Counted from the stretch's first letter, positions 7,944 to 15,902 are shown. The stretch: DNA of 27,098 nt from Leptospirillum sp037442005 (GCA_037442005.1 JBBIRA010000024.1:1-27098); one strand, 5' to 3'. The notes: generated by a model not told the origin, from the letters alone. Made by a program: numbers and translations.

Positions 7944-8360
7944 TTAAAAGATCTCGGCGCCTGAGAAAAAGAAGGCAATTTCCTGCCGGGCATTCTCCTC
8001 TGAATCCGAACCGTGGACCGCGTTTTCTTCAATCGAGGCCCCGAACAGTTTGCGAAGCGTATTGGCTTCCGCCTTCCCCGGATCAGTGGCACCCAAAAGT
8101 TCCCGGTGACGCAGCACAGCATTTTCCCCTTCCAGAACCAGGGTCATGACGGGACCGGACGCCATAAAAGCGGTGAGGCTCGCAAAAAAGGGTCTTTCCC
8201 GGTGAACGGCGTAAAAGCTTTCCGCTTCACGGATCGAAAGCCAGCGAACCCGGGCGGCCTTGATGGAAAAACCTTCTTTTTCATATCGGGCAAGAATGGC
8301 GCCGGTTGATTTTTTCCGGAATGCATCCGGCTTGACAATAGCGAGTGTGCGTTGTTGCAT
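7944..8360 (-). CDS. ndk: Nucleoside diphosphate kinase
   Basis: A 138-residue kinase that balances NTP and dNTP pools by phosphoryl transfer through a phosphohistidine. The N-terminus RTLAIVKPDAF and the active-site motif NAVHGSDS (catalytic His at about 116) are complete, and the length is typical. I place the start at ATG 8360, which follows a strong AGGGAGG. The longer frame to 8396 adds 12 residues with no family counterpart. It lies between the flippase-like gene, whose stop is buried in a hairpin, and the unrecognised 6693 gene, and is probably in the same unit. NTP supply fits nucleotide-sugar synthesis encoded upstream, but this is only context. Confidence 0.97.
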   Translation of the reverse strand: MQQRTLAIVKPDAFRKKSTGAILARYEKEGFSIKAARVRWLSIREAESFYAVHRERPFFASLTAFMASGPVMTLVLEGENAVLRHRELLGATDPGKAEANTLRKLFGASIEENAVHGSDSEENARQEIAFFFSGAEIF

Positions 8361-8410
8361 GACGAGATAAAACCTCCCTGTTAAAACAGCATTCATTCAG
8401 ATACAAACCT

Positions 8411-8431
8411 GGCTGACCGCCAGGGTCAGCC
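8411..8431 (-). terminator. Perfect 8-bp hairpin over the flippase-gene stop codon, possible partial terminator
   Basis: GGCTGACC (8411-8418) and GGTCAGCC (8424-8431) pair perfectly around a five-base loop. The stop codon of the flippase-like gene (8428-8426) is inside the stem. On the minus strand the stem is followed by AGGTTTG, a poor T-run, so full termination is doubtful. It may lower expression of ndk and the gene after it, or protect the 3' end of the upstream message. Confidence 0.4.
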
Positions 8432-9400
8432 CCCTTCCTCCCTTTTCCCGAAAAGGGAGAATTTGTCCCGGTGGATAAAATACCACCCGGCCACCATTGT
8501 AAAGAGAAATGGAACAACCTGAAAGACCACCGACAATGCGAGTGCCCGGGAATCGTCCACGTGATACCCCCGAAGAGCATAAACAGTCGCCAGCTGAACA
8601 ACACCCACCGACCCCGGAGAAGCCGGTACCAGAAAGGCAAGACTTGTATACAGAAGCAGGGAAAGGCTCATCTTCACCGGGTCGGCCGTCAGGTCAAACA
8701 CCAGAAGAAAAAAATAACAGGAAACAAGACCTCCGAGCCAGATACCGAAACTGATAGAAAACAGAACCATCAGCTCCCGGAATGAAGTCAGACTGGAAAA
8801 CCCTTCAATCGCCATCACTGAAATCCGTCCCAGACGGTCCTTAAAGAGTGGCCATCGGGAAAACAGCTTTAAAAATCGTGGTAACAGGGCGTGGTGAGAG
8901 CGGACCAGAAGCCATCCACCGGCAAAAAAAGCCACGACCAGCGTCGACAGGACAATTGCAGGGGTCCGGAGCGTCTTCCCTCCCGCCACCCAAAGATCCA
9001 GAAAAAGGACCACCGTCAGCATCGTGACATCAAAAAAACGTTCCAGAAAAACCGTCGTCAGAAGAATCGGCGCCCCGATTCCCTCAACCTTTCGGGTATA
9101 GGCAATCCGGACCAGCTCCCCCGCCCGGAACGGCAATATATTATTGGCCATGACCCCGACAATGACCGAGGAAAAAAGGTGGCCGATCGAAACATGATGT
9201 CTGACAGACAAGGTGGTTTTCCAGAAAAAGGCCCGAAATAAAAACGACAGATTCATCAGAAAAAAGACCGGGATCAGCCAGCCGTAATGGCCCTTCCACA
9301 GCGCGTGGCCAAGGGCATGCATATTCGCATGGGCCAGGGAGGCCCATAAGGCCCCTGCACTGACCACAAACCCCAGGACAAGCTGAAGTCTTTTGTTCAA
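8426..9400 (-). CDS. Flippase-like polytopic membrane protein (lysylphosphatidylglycerol synthase TM-region / UPF0104 type)
   Basis: A 324-residue integral membrane protein with about eight hydrophobic segments. It belongs to the family of LPG-synthase transmembrane regions and AglD-like proteins. The family motif NNILPFRAGELVR (87-99) is followed by a charged FLERFFD (118-124). There is no C-terminal aminoacyl-transferase domain, so this is the membrane part alone, often found in polysaccharide or glycolipid loci. I take TTG 9400 as the start: it overlaps the stop of the preceding decarboxylase gene as TTGA and has AAGG about eight bases upstream. The longer frame (to 9508) adds 36 charged, non-family residues. 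Transport of a lipid-linked sugar is possible but not shown. Confidence 0.85.
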   Translation of the reverse strand: MNKRLQLVLGFVVSAGALWASLAHANMHALGHALWKGHYGWLIPVFFLMNLSFLFRAFFWKTTLSVRHHVSIGHLFSSVIVGVMANNILPFRAGELVRIAYTRKVEGIGAPILLTTVFLERFFDVTMLTVVLFLDLWVAGGKTLRTPAIVLSTLVVAFFAGGWLLVRSHHALLPRFLKLFSRWPLFKDRLGRISVMAIEGFSSLTSFRELMVLFSISFGIWLGGLVSCYFFLLVFDLTADPVKMSLSLLLYTSLAFLVPASPGSVGVVQLATVYALRGYHVDDSRALALSVVFQVVPFLFTMVAGWYFIHRDKFSLFGKREEGG

Positions 9401-10329
9401 GAAGTCAGCCTTAAACGGAAATCGGCAATGGTCTTGTCCACGCCGGCGGAAAGATCCACCCTTGGACTCCATCCCAACAGCTCCTGAGCACGGGAAATGT
9501 CCGGGCATCGCATGGCCGGATCGTCTGTCGGCATCGGATGATACACGATCTCCGATTCCGAACCGGTTTTGTCGAGAACCATCCGGGCCAGCTCCAGGAT
9601 GGAAAATTCGACAGGATTACCGATATTGACAGGGGAGGGGCCTGCGGTGGACTCCATTAAGCGGGAAATCCCATCGACAAGATCCGACACATAACAGAAA
9701 GAACGGGTCTGTTTTCCTTCTCCATAGACGGTCAGGGGATTGCCGATCAGGGCCTGATGGATGAAGTTGCTGACAACCCTTCCGTCATCGAAAAGCATCC
9801 GTGGACCATAGGTATTGAAGATCCGGACAATGCGAAGATCGACTCCCTTCGTCCGGGCATAGTCGGTCGCCAGCGTTTCCGCTCCCCGTTTTCCTTCGTC
9901 ATAGCATGACCGTGGCCCGACCGGGTTGACGTGGCCCCAATAGCGCTCCTGCTGGGGATGCTCCAGGGGGTCCCCATACACCTCCGAGGTCGAGGCGATC
10001 AACAGACGCGCACCGGTTTTCCTCGCAAGCTCCAGCATCTGGAAGGTTCCAAAAACCGCCGTCCGGAAAGTCCCCACGGGGTCAGGCTGATAATGGGCGG
10101 GTGAGGCGGGACAGGCCATATGATAGATCCGGTCATACGAGACCGGCTCTGCAAACGGATCCACCACATTCTGGACATAAAGCCGGGACACCTTCGTTGA
10201 AAAAGTGAGGTTTTCCCGCCGTCCGGTATGAAAGTTATCCAGAACATCGACTTCATGGCCATCCCGTCCCAAAAGTTCAATCAGGTGCGAACCGATAAAA
10301 CCGGCGCCACCGGTGACAAGTACTTTCAT
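9397..10329 (-). CDS. uxs: UDP-glucuronate decarboxylase (UDP-xylose synthase), SDR family
   Basis: A 310-residue short-chain dehydrogenase-type enzyme expected to convert UDP-glucuronate to UDP-xylose with bound NAD. The N-terminal VTGGAGFIGSHL (5-16) is the NAD site. The catalytic set is Thr114 or Ser115 with Glu116 (STSEVYGDP) and the Y143-x3-K147 pair in PRSCYDEGKR. The string YHMACPASPAHYQ (69-81) and ARIFNTYGPRM-like segment (168-178) distinguish this group from galactose epimerases and dTDP-glucose dehydratases. ugd two genes upstream makes the substrate, supporting the call. Start ATG 10329 follows AAAGGATGA. It begins 15 bp after sfsA and overlaps the flippase-like gene by 4 nt. Confidence 0.9.
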   Translation of the reverse strand: MKVLVTGGAGFIGSHLIELLGRDGHEVDVLDNFHTGRRENLTFSTKVSRLYVQNVVDPFAEPVSYDRIYHMACPASPAHYQPDPVGTFRTAVFGTFQMLELARKTGARLLIASTSEVYGDPLEHPQQERYWGHVNPVGPRSCYDEGKRGAETLATDYARTKGVDLRIVRIFNTYGPRMLFDDGRVVSNFIHQALIGNPLTVYGEGKQTRSFCYVSDLVDGISRLMESTAGPSPVNIGNPVEFSILELARMVLDKTGSESEIVYHPMPTDDPAMRCPDISRAQELLGWSPRVDLSAGVDKTIADFRLRLTS

Positions 10330-10344
10330 TTCATCCTTTCAAAA

Positions 10345-11070
10345 TCATGCAATGTGTTCACGCGTCACAATGGGAACCAGTCGATCCGGCACGATCTCCT
10401 GGTCCGACAGATGAACGGAAAAAGCGTAGGATTCAACCCCTTCCGAAAGAACCCGCTTGAAGGCCCGCGCATACGCCGGATCAATCTCCTCCGCCGGGGC
10501 CACATACCGGCAGTCCTGGCGCATCACGACAAAAACCATGGCCGAGCGGACCGATTCCCCCCGGATCAAGGAAAGCTCCCGGGCATGACGAACAGCCCTT
10601 TCCGAGACCGCATCCGGAAACAGTCCCCCCTCCCCGTCCCGGTATGTCACACTTTTCACTTCAACATAAACCTGTCCACGGGGGCCGGAAAGGAGAAAAT
10701 CCACACGGGAACCCGTTCCATAAGCCACTTCCCTCCTCACTGAAGGATACCCGTCAAAAAAAGGAAACAGCCCTGCCCCAAGCGCTTCTTCAAACAAAGC
10801 ATTTCCCCGGATCGGCATCAATCCGACCCGGATTCCGGGAATCGGCTCAGACTGCTCCAGGCTGAAAGCGGTTTTCCGTTCTTTTCCGGGGACCATTTCC
10901 CGTTCCGAAAGGTAAACAGGGGTCAAGGGCTCCGTCAGACAGGACAATAGACGTCCGGGATTGGCGCAATGGGCCCACACCTCATCTCCCGATTCAAGGC
11001 GGCACAGAACCGAGTAACGCTTTTCACGTCTCAGAAAAACAGCCGGAATCAGCCTTTTTTGATAGCGCAT
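10345..11070 (-). CDS. sfsA: SfsA family protein (sugar fermentation stimulation protein homologue)
   Basis: A 241-residue SfsA protein. Conserved features are the N-terminal HCANPGRLLSC (34-44), SRVDFLL (121-127), VYVEVKSVT (134-142) and FPDAVSERAVRHARE (151-165). The Asp and Glu-x-Lys spacing in the central part matches the PD-(D/E)xK nuclease-like fold reported for the family. The E. coli member was found through maltose metabolism effects and binds DNA; its actual biochemical role remains uncertain, and I claim none here. The start ATG at 11070 lies 22 bp inside the end of ugd in another frame, so translation is probably coupled. There is a purine-rich GGAG about ten bases upstream. Confidence 0.92.
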   Translation of the reverse strand: MRYQKRLIPAVFLRREKRYSVLCRLESGDEVWAHCANPGRLLSCLTEPLTPVYLSEREMVPGKERKTAFSLEQSEPIPGIRVGLMPIRGNALFEEALGAGLFPFFDGYPSVRREVAYGTGSRVDFLLSGPRGQVYVEVKSVTYRDGEGGLFPDAVSERAVRHARELSLIRGESVRSAMVFVVMRQDCRYVAPAEEIDPAYARAFKRVLSEGVESYAFSVHLSDQEIVPDRLVPIVTREHIA

Positions 11071-12386
11071 CCCCTGCCGACTCCTATCCAGTCAAGACCC
11101 TGCTTCAAAAGATCCGAAGACTCATACTGATTTCGCCCGTCCAGAACCAGAGCCCCCTTCATCCGGCCTTTGACTTTGGCCCAGTCGGGGTTCCGGAAAA
11201 CACGCCACTCCGTCAGCAACAAAAGCACATCCGCACCATCGACCGCTTCATAAAGGTCATCGACAAACCGGACCCCTGACGGAAAGATCTGCCTGAGCCC
11301 ACCCATCGCTTCAGGATCATGGAGCGAGATTGAGACATTCCTCGACAGAAGTGCGGGAATAACCGACAGGGAAGGAGCATCCCTGATATCATCCGTTTCC
11401 GGCTTGAACGCCCCGCCCCAGATCGCAACCTTAATCCCCGCTGGATCGGGATATCGCTCCAGAATACGGTCAACTGCCCACTGTTTTTGCTGGTCATTAA
11501 TCCGCTCCACCGCGTCCAGAAGATCCATCTCCACCCCGAGCGACTTCCCCGTATGGATCAGTGCCTGGACATCCTTCGGAAAACAGGATCCACCATAACC
11601 GACTCCGGCATATAAAAAGGGCATACCGATCCGTGGGTCCGCCCCCATCCCTCCCCGGATCTGCATGACGTCGGCGCCGACCTTGTCACAGATCTGACTC
11701 ATCTTGTTCATGAAAGAAACCTTCATGGCCAGGAAGGCATTCGACGCATACTTTGTCAGTTCCGATGACAGGACATCCATCATGATCACCGGATGGCCAT
11801 TCCTGACAAAGGGTGAGTACAGTTCTTTCATGATTTCGGCGGATTCCGGATTAGAGACACCGACAACGACCCGGTCGGGCCGCATAAAATCATTGATGGC
11901 CGACCCTTCCTTCAGGAATTCAGGGTTTGAGACAACATCGAACGGAAGGGGACTGCCAGGATTTCTCCGGTCCAGCTCTTTTGAAATCTCCCGGGAAACA
12001 AGATGGCATGTGCCGACAGGAACGGTCGACTTGATGACGATCACCCGATACCCGTCCATGGCACCCGCCACAGAACGGGACACCGCCAGAACCGACTTGA
12101 GGTCGGCGCTGCCATCGGCCCCCATGGGGGTTCCCACGGCAACAAAAACAAGAAGAGACCGGGAAACGGCTGACGCAAGGTCCGTCGTAAAAGAGAGACG
12201 CCCCCCTTTCAGATTGCGGTGAAGGAGTTCGGAGAGCCCCGGTTCATACAGAGGAGATTCCCCACCGCTGAGTGTGGCCACCTTCCGCTCATCAACATCA
12301 ACACCAATGACCGAGTGTCCCATCTCCGAAAAACAGGTGGCCGTGACCAGCCCCACATACCCTGAACCCACCACACAGATATTCAC
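11049..12386 (-). CDS. ugd: UDP-glucose 6-dehydrogenase
   Basis: A 445-residue enzyme that oxidises UDP-glucose to UDP-glucuronate with two NAD. The N-terminal Rossmann motif is VVGSGYVGLVTA (5-16). Family motifs follow: VGTPMGADGSADL, IKSTVPVGT, SNPEFLKEGSAI and the catalytic cysteine (about 268) in GVGYGGSCFPKDV. The start is GTG 12386, placed by GGAGGAGGG about nine bases upstream and because the Rossmann strand begins at once; the frame to 12485 adds 33 unsupported residues. It heads the polysaccharide-precursor unit and supplies the decarboxylase two genes downstream. A predicted promoter lies about 70 bp upstream, overlapping the one for the divergent thiO-like gene. Confidence 0.96.
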   Translation of the reverse strand: MNICVVGSGYVGLVTATCFSEMGHSVIGVDVDERKVATLSGGESPLYEPGLSELLHRNLKGGRLSFTTDLASAVSRSLLVFVAVGTPMGADGSADLKSVLAVSRSVAGAMDGYRVIVIKSTVPVGTCHLVSREISKELDRRNPGSPLPFDVVSNPEFLKEGSAINDFMRPDRVVVGVSNPESAEIMKELYSPFVRNGHPVIMMDVLSSELTKYASNAFLAMKVSFMNKMSQICDKVGADVMQIRGGMGADPRIGMPFLYAGVGYGGSCFPKDVQALIHTGKSLGVEMDLLDAVERINDQQKQWAVDRILERYPDPAGIKVAIWGGAFKPETDDIRDAPSLSVIPALLSRNVSISLHDPEAMGGLRQIFPSGVRFVDDLYEAVDGADVLLLLTEWRVFRNPDWAKVKGRMKGALVLDGRNQYESSDLLKQGLDWIGVGRGCAIKKG

Positions 12387-12432
12387 CGTTAACCGACCCT
12401 CCTCCAGGAAAAGTTCCGTGAAACGATGTCCA

Positions 12433-12461
12433 TTGAACCCCGAAATTGCCTGTGGGATAAT
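12433..12461 (+). promoter_or_regulatory. Predicted promoter of the thiO-like gene
   Basis: On the plus strand TTGAAC (12433-12438) is followed by 17 nt and GATAAT (12456-12461, five of six consensus bases). Transcription would begin near 12468, about 90 bases before the TTG start. Its -10 box overlaps the -10 box of the opposite promoter for ugd. Confidence 0.4.
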
Positions 12462-12485
12462 AACAATCCTGAAAGACAGAGGCAA
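12457..12485 (-). promoter_or_regulatory. Predicted promoter of ugd, sharing its -10 bases with the opposite promoter
   Basis: On the minus strand TTGCCT (12485-12480) is followed by 17 nt and TATTAT (12462-12457, five of six consensus bases). It would drive ugd and the genes after it. The -10 positions coincide with those of the plus-strand promoter, so polymerase cannot occupy both at once. Confidence 0.4.
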
Positions 12486-12559
12486 ACCGGCCCTGTGCGC
12501 ATGGAACGCACCACCATAGCAACCGCTTTGTTTAAAACCATGACAGGAAGGATGGCCCT

Positions 12560-13684
12560 TTGCCCAACTCTCAACACGCGCGAACAGTCATTATTGGTGC
12601 GGGAATCATCGGTACATCGATTGCCTGGCACCTCTCCCGTCTGGGAGAGAATGATCTCCTGATCCTCGACCGGTCCGAACCCGGAGGTCTTGCCACCAAC
12701 GCGGCGGCAGGGATCCTTGGCCCCTTTAACGAAACAGACTGCCCTGGACCCTTTCTTGATCTCTTAAGAAGAAGCCTTTCCCTTTACCCTGATTTTGTCA
12801 GCGCCCTGATCGAGGAAACGGGTCTGTCTCCCGACTATGTCAGAAGCGGGATCATGGCGGTGGCAACAACAGAGATGGAAGAAAAAAACCTCAGGAAACG
12901 CTGGGACTGGCAACATCCCCTCGATCACACCCTCGAATGGCTTGATGGCGATGAGGCCAGAAAACAGGAACCCCATCTCGGGAAAGAGCTCCGGTGTGCA
13001 ATCCGGTATCCCGGTGAATCACACGTCTATGCGCCGCGGCTCCTTCGTGCCCTTCAGGGAGCGATTTCAAGCCGGAACATTGCCTGGAGACGGGGAGAAC
13101 CCGTGATCTCCGTCCGGGAAAACAAAGCACAAGGGGTCGTTATCACCACTTCACGAGGTGAAACCATTGAAGCAGAACGGGCGGTACTGACTCCGGGAGC
13201 TTTTATGAGCGGGATCTCCCTCCCTCCGCCAGCGATTCCGGTGACACCGGTCAATGGCCAGATTTTGGCGGTCCGGACAATCAAGCGGCCCTATCATCAT
13301 GTGGTCTTCTACCCCCCCAAAGGCTATTTCGTCCCCAAACTCGATGGAACAGTCGTCATTGGGGCCAGCGAAGACGACTACGGATATGAAACAAAAGTCA
13401 CCCCACGGGGGATGCTCGAATTCCTCTCCCCCCTGACCCGGGTTTCACCGCACCTTCTAGAGCAACCTTTTCACCATGCATGGTCGGGGTTACGACCAAA
13501 GACGCCCGACAATCTTCCGATCATCGGCCATCACCCTGAATCCCCCAATATCCTGATTGCCGCAGGGCATTACAGAAATGGCATCCTCCTTTCTCCGGTC
13601 ACCGGAGAAATTGTTGCCGCCCTGATTACCGGAAAAACCTCACCCCTTCCGATCGAAGCCTTCAGAGCCAACCGGTTCGGATAA
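12560..13684 (+). CDS. thiO: Glycine oxidase / ThiO-like FAD-dependent amino-acid oxidase
   Basis: A 374-residue FAD-dependent oxidase of the DAO family, the only plus-strand gene here. The FAD site VIIGAGIIGTSIAWHLSRLG (10-29) with an acidic residue at the end of the second strand (ILDRSE) is intact. The C-terminal block GLRPKTPDNLPIIG, then AAGHYRNGILLSP, is the signature of ThiO-type glycine oxidases, which supply dehydroglycine for the thiamin thiazole. No other thiamin gene is in the window, so another primary-amine substrate is possible. The start is TTG 12560: AAGGA sits seven bases upstream and the Rossmann strand begins at residue 9. The ATG at 12552 is in a different frame. It converges on the DUF4010 gene with only 15 bp between stop codons. 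Confidence 0.87.
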   Translation: MPNSQHARTVIIGAGIIGTSIAWHLSRLGENDLLILDRSEPGGLATNAAAGILGPFNETDCPGPFLDLLRRSLSLYPDFVSALIEETGLSPDYVRSGIMAVATTEMEEKNLRKRWDWQHPLDHTLEWLDGDEARKQEPHLGKELRCAIRYPGESHVYAPRLLRALQGAISSRNIAWRRGEPVISVRENKAQGVVITTSRGETIEAERAVLTPGAFMSGISLPPPAIPVTPVNGQILAVRTIKRPYHHVVFYPPKGYFVPKLDGTVVIGASEDDYGYETKVTPRGMLEFLSPLTRVSPHLLEQPFHHAWSGLRPKTPDNLPIIGHHPESPNILIAAGHYRNGILLSPVTGEIVAALITGKTSPLPIEAFRANRFG

Positions 13685-13699
13685 CAGCAGGAATTTCAC

Positions 13700-15049
13700 T
13701 CACAACCGGACCCGGAAATACGCATAGAGGAATCCCAGCGCCGCCAGCAGAAGAAGGGGCACCACCGACGGGATTGAGCGGCGCCCTCCCAGAATAAACA
13801 TTTCATAAGCCGCCTTGGCCAGATTATTGCTCGATGCAGAAATCATGATGGCGCCAGCAACCACCCCGACATGATCGGGTGTCGCCTGATGAACAAGCCC
13901 AAGAACAAAAGGGATAATATCCGTCAACCCCACCAGGAAAGCCATCAGATCAACCCCCATCGTCCCGAAATGACGGGTCACCCATCCAAGAACAACCGTC
14001 ACCACCATCAGGGACAGCGCAAAGAGCAATGCCGTAGTCAGCTCCAGCGGGTGGGCGGGAAACGGCTTCGGCGTGTCATGGCCTTCTTTGTTCTGCTGGT
14101 TCCGGATCACCAGATACCCGGCCATCAAAATCCCGATCAGGAGGGATCCCACCAGGGGAAAGAGAAGCGGAAGGATCATGGGGGGATACAGGGTCCCGAT
14201 CACCAGCAAAATCCGGAGATACATCAGCGAATTCGAAAGAACAATCGCTCCATGAAGCTCCCCGGGAACCGGAGATGAGGGAAGGGGCATCGATTCTTTT
14301 GCTTTTTTGGAAAGCATGACCGTTGCAGCGGTCGAAGAGACCAGTCCTCCAAAAACGGAACCCGCCAGAAGACCTCCGCGAGCCGAGAAAAACCGCTGGA
14401 TCAGATAACTCGCATACGAAAGGGAAGAGACGACGACGACATACTCCCATATCTGGTAAGGCGTAAGGGAAAGCCAGGTGAACACCAGATGATCGGGAAC
14501 CAGTGGCCAGACAATGCCTGCAAGAATCAGAAATTTTCCTGCAGTGAAAATTTCCTCGGGGGGAATCGCCCCGGCCAGTTGGTGAAGCTTATCCCTGCCA
14601 CCCAGCGTCAACACCGTTACGACAACCAGTGAAATCGAGAACCAATGGGGGAGAAGAAGGGTGACCGGCCCCAGAAGGTACGCAAGGAGGGCAATCACAG
14701 GATGAATCAGGGAGTAATTCTTTTCAGAGCCCCCCCCGCTCCCGTTCTGGACACGGTTCAGCGACAGCCAGAGCGCCAGGGAAAAGAAACCTACGATCAG
14801 GAACAGGAGGCTTCCGGGAGACAGGACGGTGAGGGCCAGCCCGAGGAGAGACAGGAGCGGAATGGTCCGGATTCCTCCCGGACGCTCGATCGAGGGGGAC
14901 ACCATCTCCTCAACCGCAAGCCCCAGAAAAAAGGACAGCCCCAGAAGAAGGAGCATCGACTCAAGCGGAAGGCTTGAAGGCGATACGGAAAGAAACGGGT
15001 TAATCACAGGAGCAACCGACCCATCGGCATGAACCTCTTCCGGAACCAT
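13700..15049 (-). CDS. Polytopic membrane protein, MgtC-like N-terminus plus DUF4010
   Basis: A 449-residue inner-membrane protein with about twelve hydrophobic helices. The N-terminal part LGLAVEEMVSPSIERPGGIRT followed by a hydrophobic stretch corresponds to the G-L-x-x-G-x-E-R-E ... G-(L/I)-R-T pattern of MgtC/SapB-type membrane proteins. In the middle, GGLVSSTAATVMLSKKA matches the DUF4010 conserved segment, and ASSNNLAKAAYEMFILGGR near the C-terminus matches its last conserved block. Homologues are of unknown function; magnesium or acid stress links are known only for MgtC proper. The start ATG 15049 has AAGGGGGAG three bases upstream. It follows the ccoO-like gene by 91 bp, with a terminator hairpin in between and no obvious promoter of its own. 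Confidence 0.83.
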   Translation of the reverse strand: MVPEEVHADGSVAPVINPFLSVSPSSLPLESMLLLLGLSFFLGLAVEEMVSPSIERPGGIRTIPLLSLLGLALTVLSPGSLLFLIVGFFSLALWLSLNRVQNGSGGGSEKNYSLIHPVIALLAYLLGPVTLLLPHWFSISLVVVTVLTLGGRDKLHQLAGAIPPEEIFTAGKFLILAGIVWPLVPDHLVFTWLSLTPYQIWEYVVVVSSLSYASYLIQRFFSARGGLLAGSVFGGLVSSTAATVMLSKKAKESMPLPSSPVPGELHGAIVLSNSLMYLRILLVIGTLYPPMILPLLFPLVGSLLIGILMAGYLVIRNQQNKEGHDTPKPFPAHPLELTTALLFALSLMVVTVVLGWVTRHFGTMGVDLMAFLVGLTDIIPFVLGLVHQATPDHVGVVAGAIMISASSNNLAKAAYEMFILGGRRSIPSVVPLLLLAALGFLYAYFRVRL

Positions 15050-15063
15050 GGCTCCCCCTTAAA

Positions 15064-15100
15064 TCAAAAAATCCCCGCCTCCTGACAGAGACGGGGATTT
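15064..15100 (-). terminator. Rho-independent terminator after the CcoO-like gene
   Basis: AAATCCCCG (15069-15077) and CGGGGATTT (15092-15100) form a perfect 9-bp stem. The stem can be extended inwards by CTC/GAG across one mismatch. On the minus strand it ends in TTTTTT followed by GATTT, an excellent terminator form. It lies 41 bp after the ccoO-like stop and directly before the ribosome-binding site of the DUF4010 gene. Confidence 0.85.
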
Positions 15101-15140
15101 CGGTTACCGGAACAACGGGAAAGCCCGCTGTCACAGATGT

Positions 15141-15671
15141 CTACTTAAGACTCGCCATGTAATCGGCCAGAGCGTCAAGATCCTTCTTCCGGAGGTAGTT
15201 GAACGCCGGCATCATGGATTTGGGCTGAACCGCTCTCGGGTTGGCGTGGTGAACCAGATGCCATCCCTTGATCGGAAGACGGCTTCCCACATGGAGAAGA
15301 TCCGGGGCTTTACGGTCCGATCCGAACACGGTCGGGCTTTCTCCCACAAAGTCCGCAGCTGTCGGTGGAGCACCGAAATACTGCCAGTCCTGAGTCTGCT
15401 CGGGAAGCAGTGTATGGCACCACCAGCAACCCTCACGGATAAAGACCACTTTTCCTTTTCCGATCATTGTCGGCCGGTTGTCACCGGTCATCATCGGATC
15501 CTCAAGGGTCCATCCACTTTCAGACCCATAGTCCTTCGACTTCTGGACAGCCGTTGCTGTTGGCGGAATCTTCGCCATCTGGAGTGAAGGGAACAAAACC
15601 ACGATCGACAACACAATCACAAACAGGGTACCAATCATCATGGTACCGAACTTGTACTCACGATAAGCCAT
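15141..15671 (-). CDS. Mono-haem membrane cytochrome c, CcoO (cbb3 oxidase subunit II)-like
   Basis: A 176-residue membrane-anchored c-type cytochrome. A single TM helix (about 9-30) precedes a periplasmic domain with one haem site, CWWCH (82-86). The probable axial methionine is Met154 in KSMMPAF. The arrangement VVFIREGCWWCHTLLPEQ ... SDRKAPDLLHVGSR ... HHANPRAVQPKSMMPAF follows CcoO/FixO, the electron-transfer subunit of cbb3-type oxidase, although it is shorter than usual. No CcoN or CcoP gene is beside it, so it either serves an oxidase encoded elsewhere or is a stand-alone carrier. Start ATG 15671 follows AAGGAG. It forms its own unit, with a promoter at 15931-15903 and a strong terminator. 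Confidence 0.88.
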   Translation of the reverse strand: MAYREYKFGTMMIGTLFVIVLSIVVLFPSLQMAKIPPTATAVQKSKDYGSESGWTLEDPMMTGDNRPTMIGKGKVVFIREGCWWCHTLLPEQTQDWQYFGAPPTAADFVGESPTVFGSDRKAPDLLHVGSRLPIKGWHLVHHANPRAVQPKSMMPAFNYLRKKDLDALADYMASLK

Positions 15672-15896
15672 CGCTGACTCCTTAATAGCCTCGGGCCGTT
15701 ATTCCGGCCAAGGCAAGAATGTCCTTGCCGTCCGACACCCACCGATTGATGCAAGAAACACACCCAGAGGATCTCTTCCATCCATCGGAGAAGCGAATGA
15801 ACGACTTTAAGACCAGTGAAAGAACCGGAAGTGAACACAATGTGGATTCAAGTGTTGCAAGACATACCGGCAAAGTCTTACCATCAGGCCTTCCAA
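15672..15896 (-). promoter_or_regulatory. Long leader of the CcoO-like gene with two adjacent inverted repeats
   Basis: From the expected start near 15896 to the ATG at 15671 the message has about 225 untranslated bases. Close to the gene are two neighbouring inverted repeats: GGCAAG/CTTGCC (15712-15717 with 15724-15729) and GGCCG/CGGCC (15694-15698 with 15705-15709), each with a six-base centre. They may be RNA stems or an operator. I see no convincing small gene in this stretch; the short frames present have no ribosome-binding site or family resemblance. Confidence 0.4.
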
Positions 15897-15902
15897 CTCT
15901 GC

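Noticed and set aside
13672..13709. CCGGTT/AACCGG inverted repeat spanning the convergent thiO-like and DUF4010 gene ends as a bidirectional terminator
   Set aside because: The arms are only 6 bp with a 26-nt loop and there is no T-run on either side, so I do not call it.
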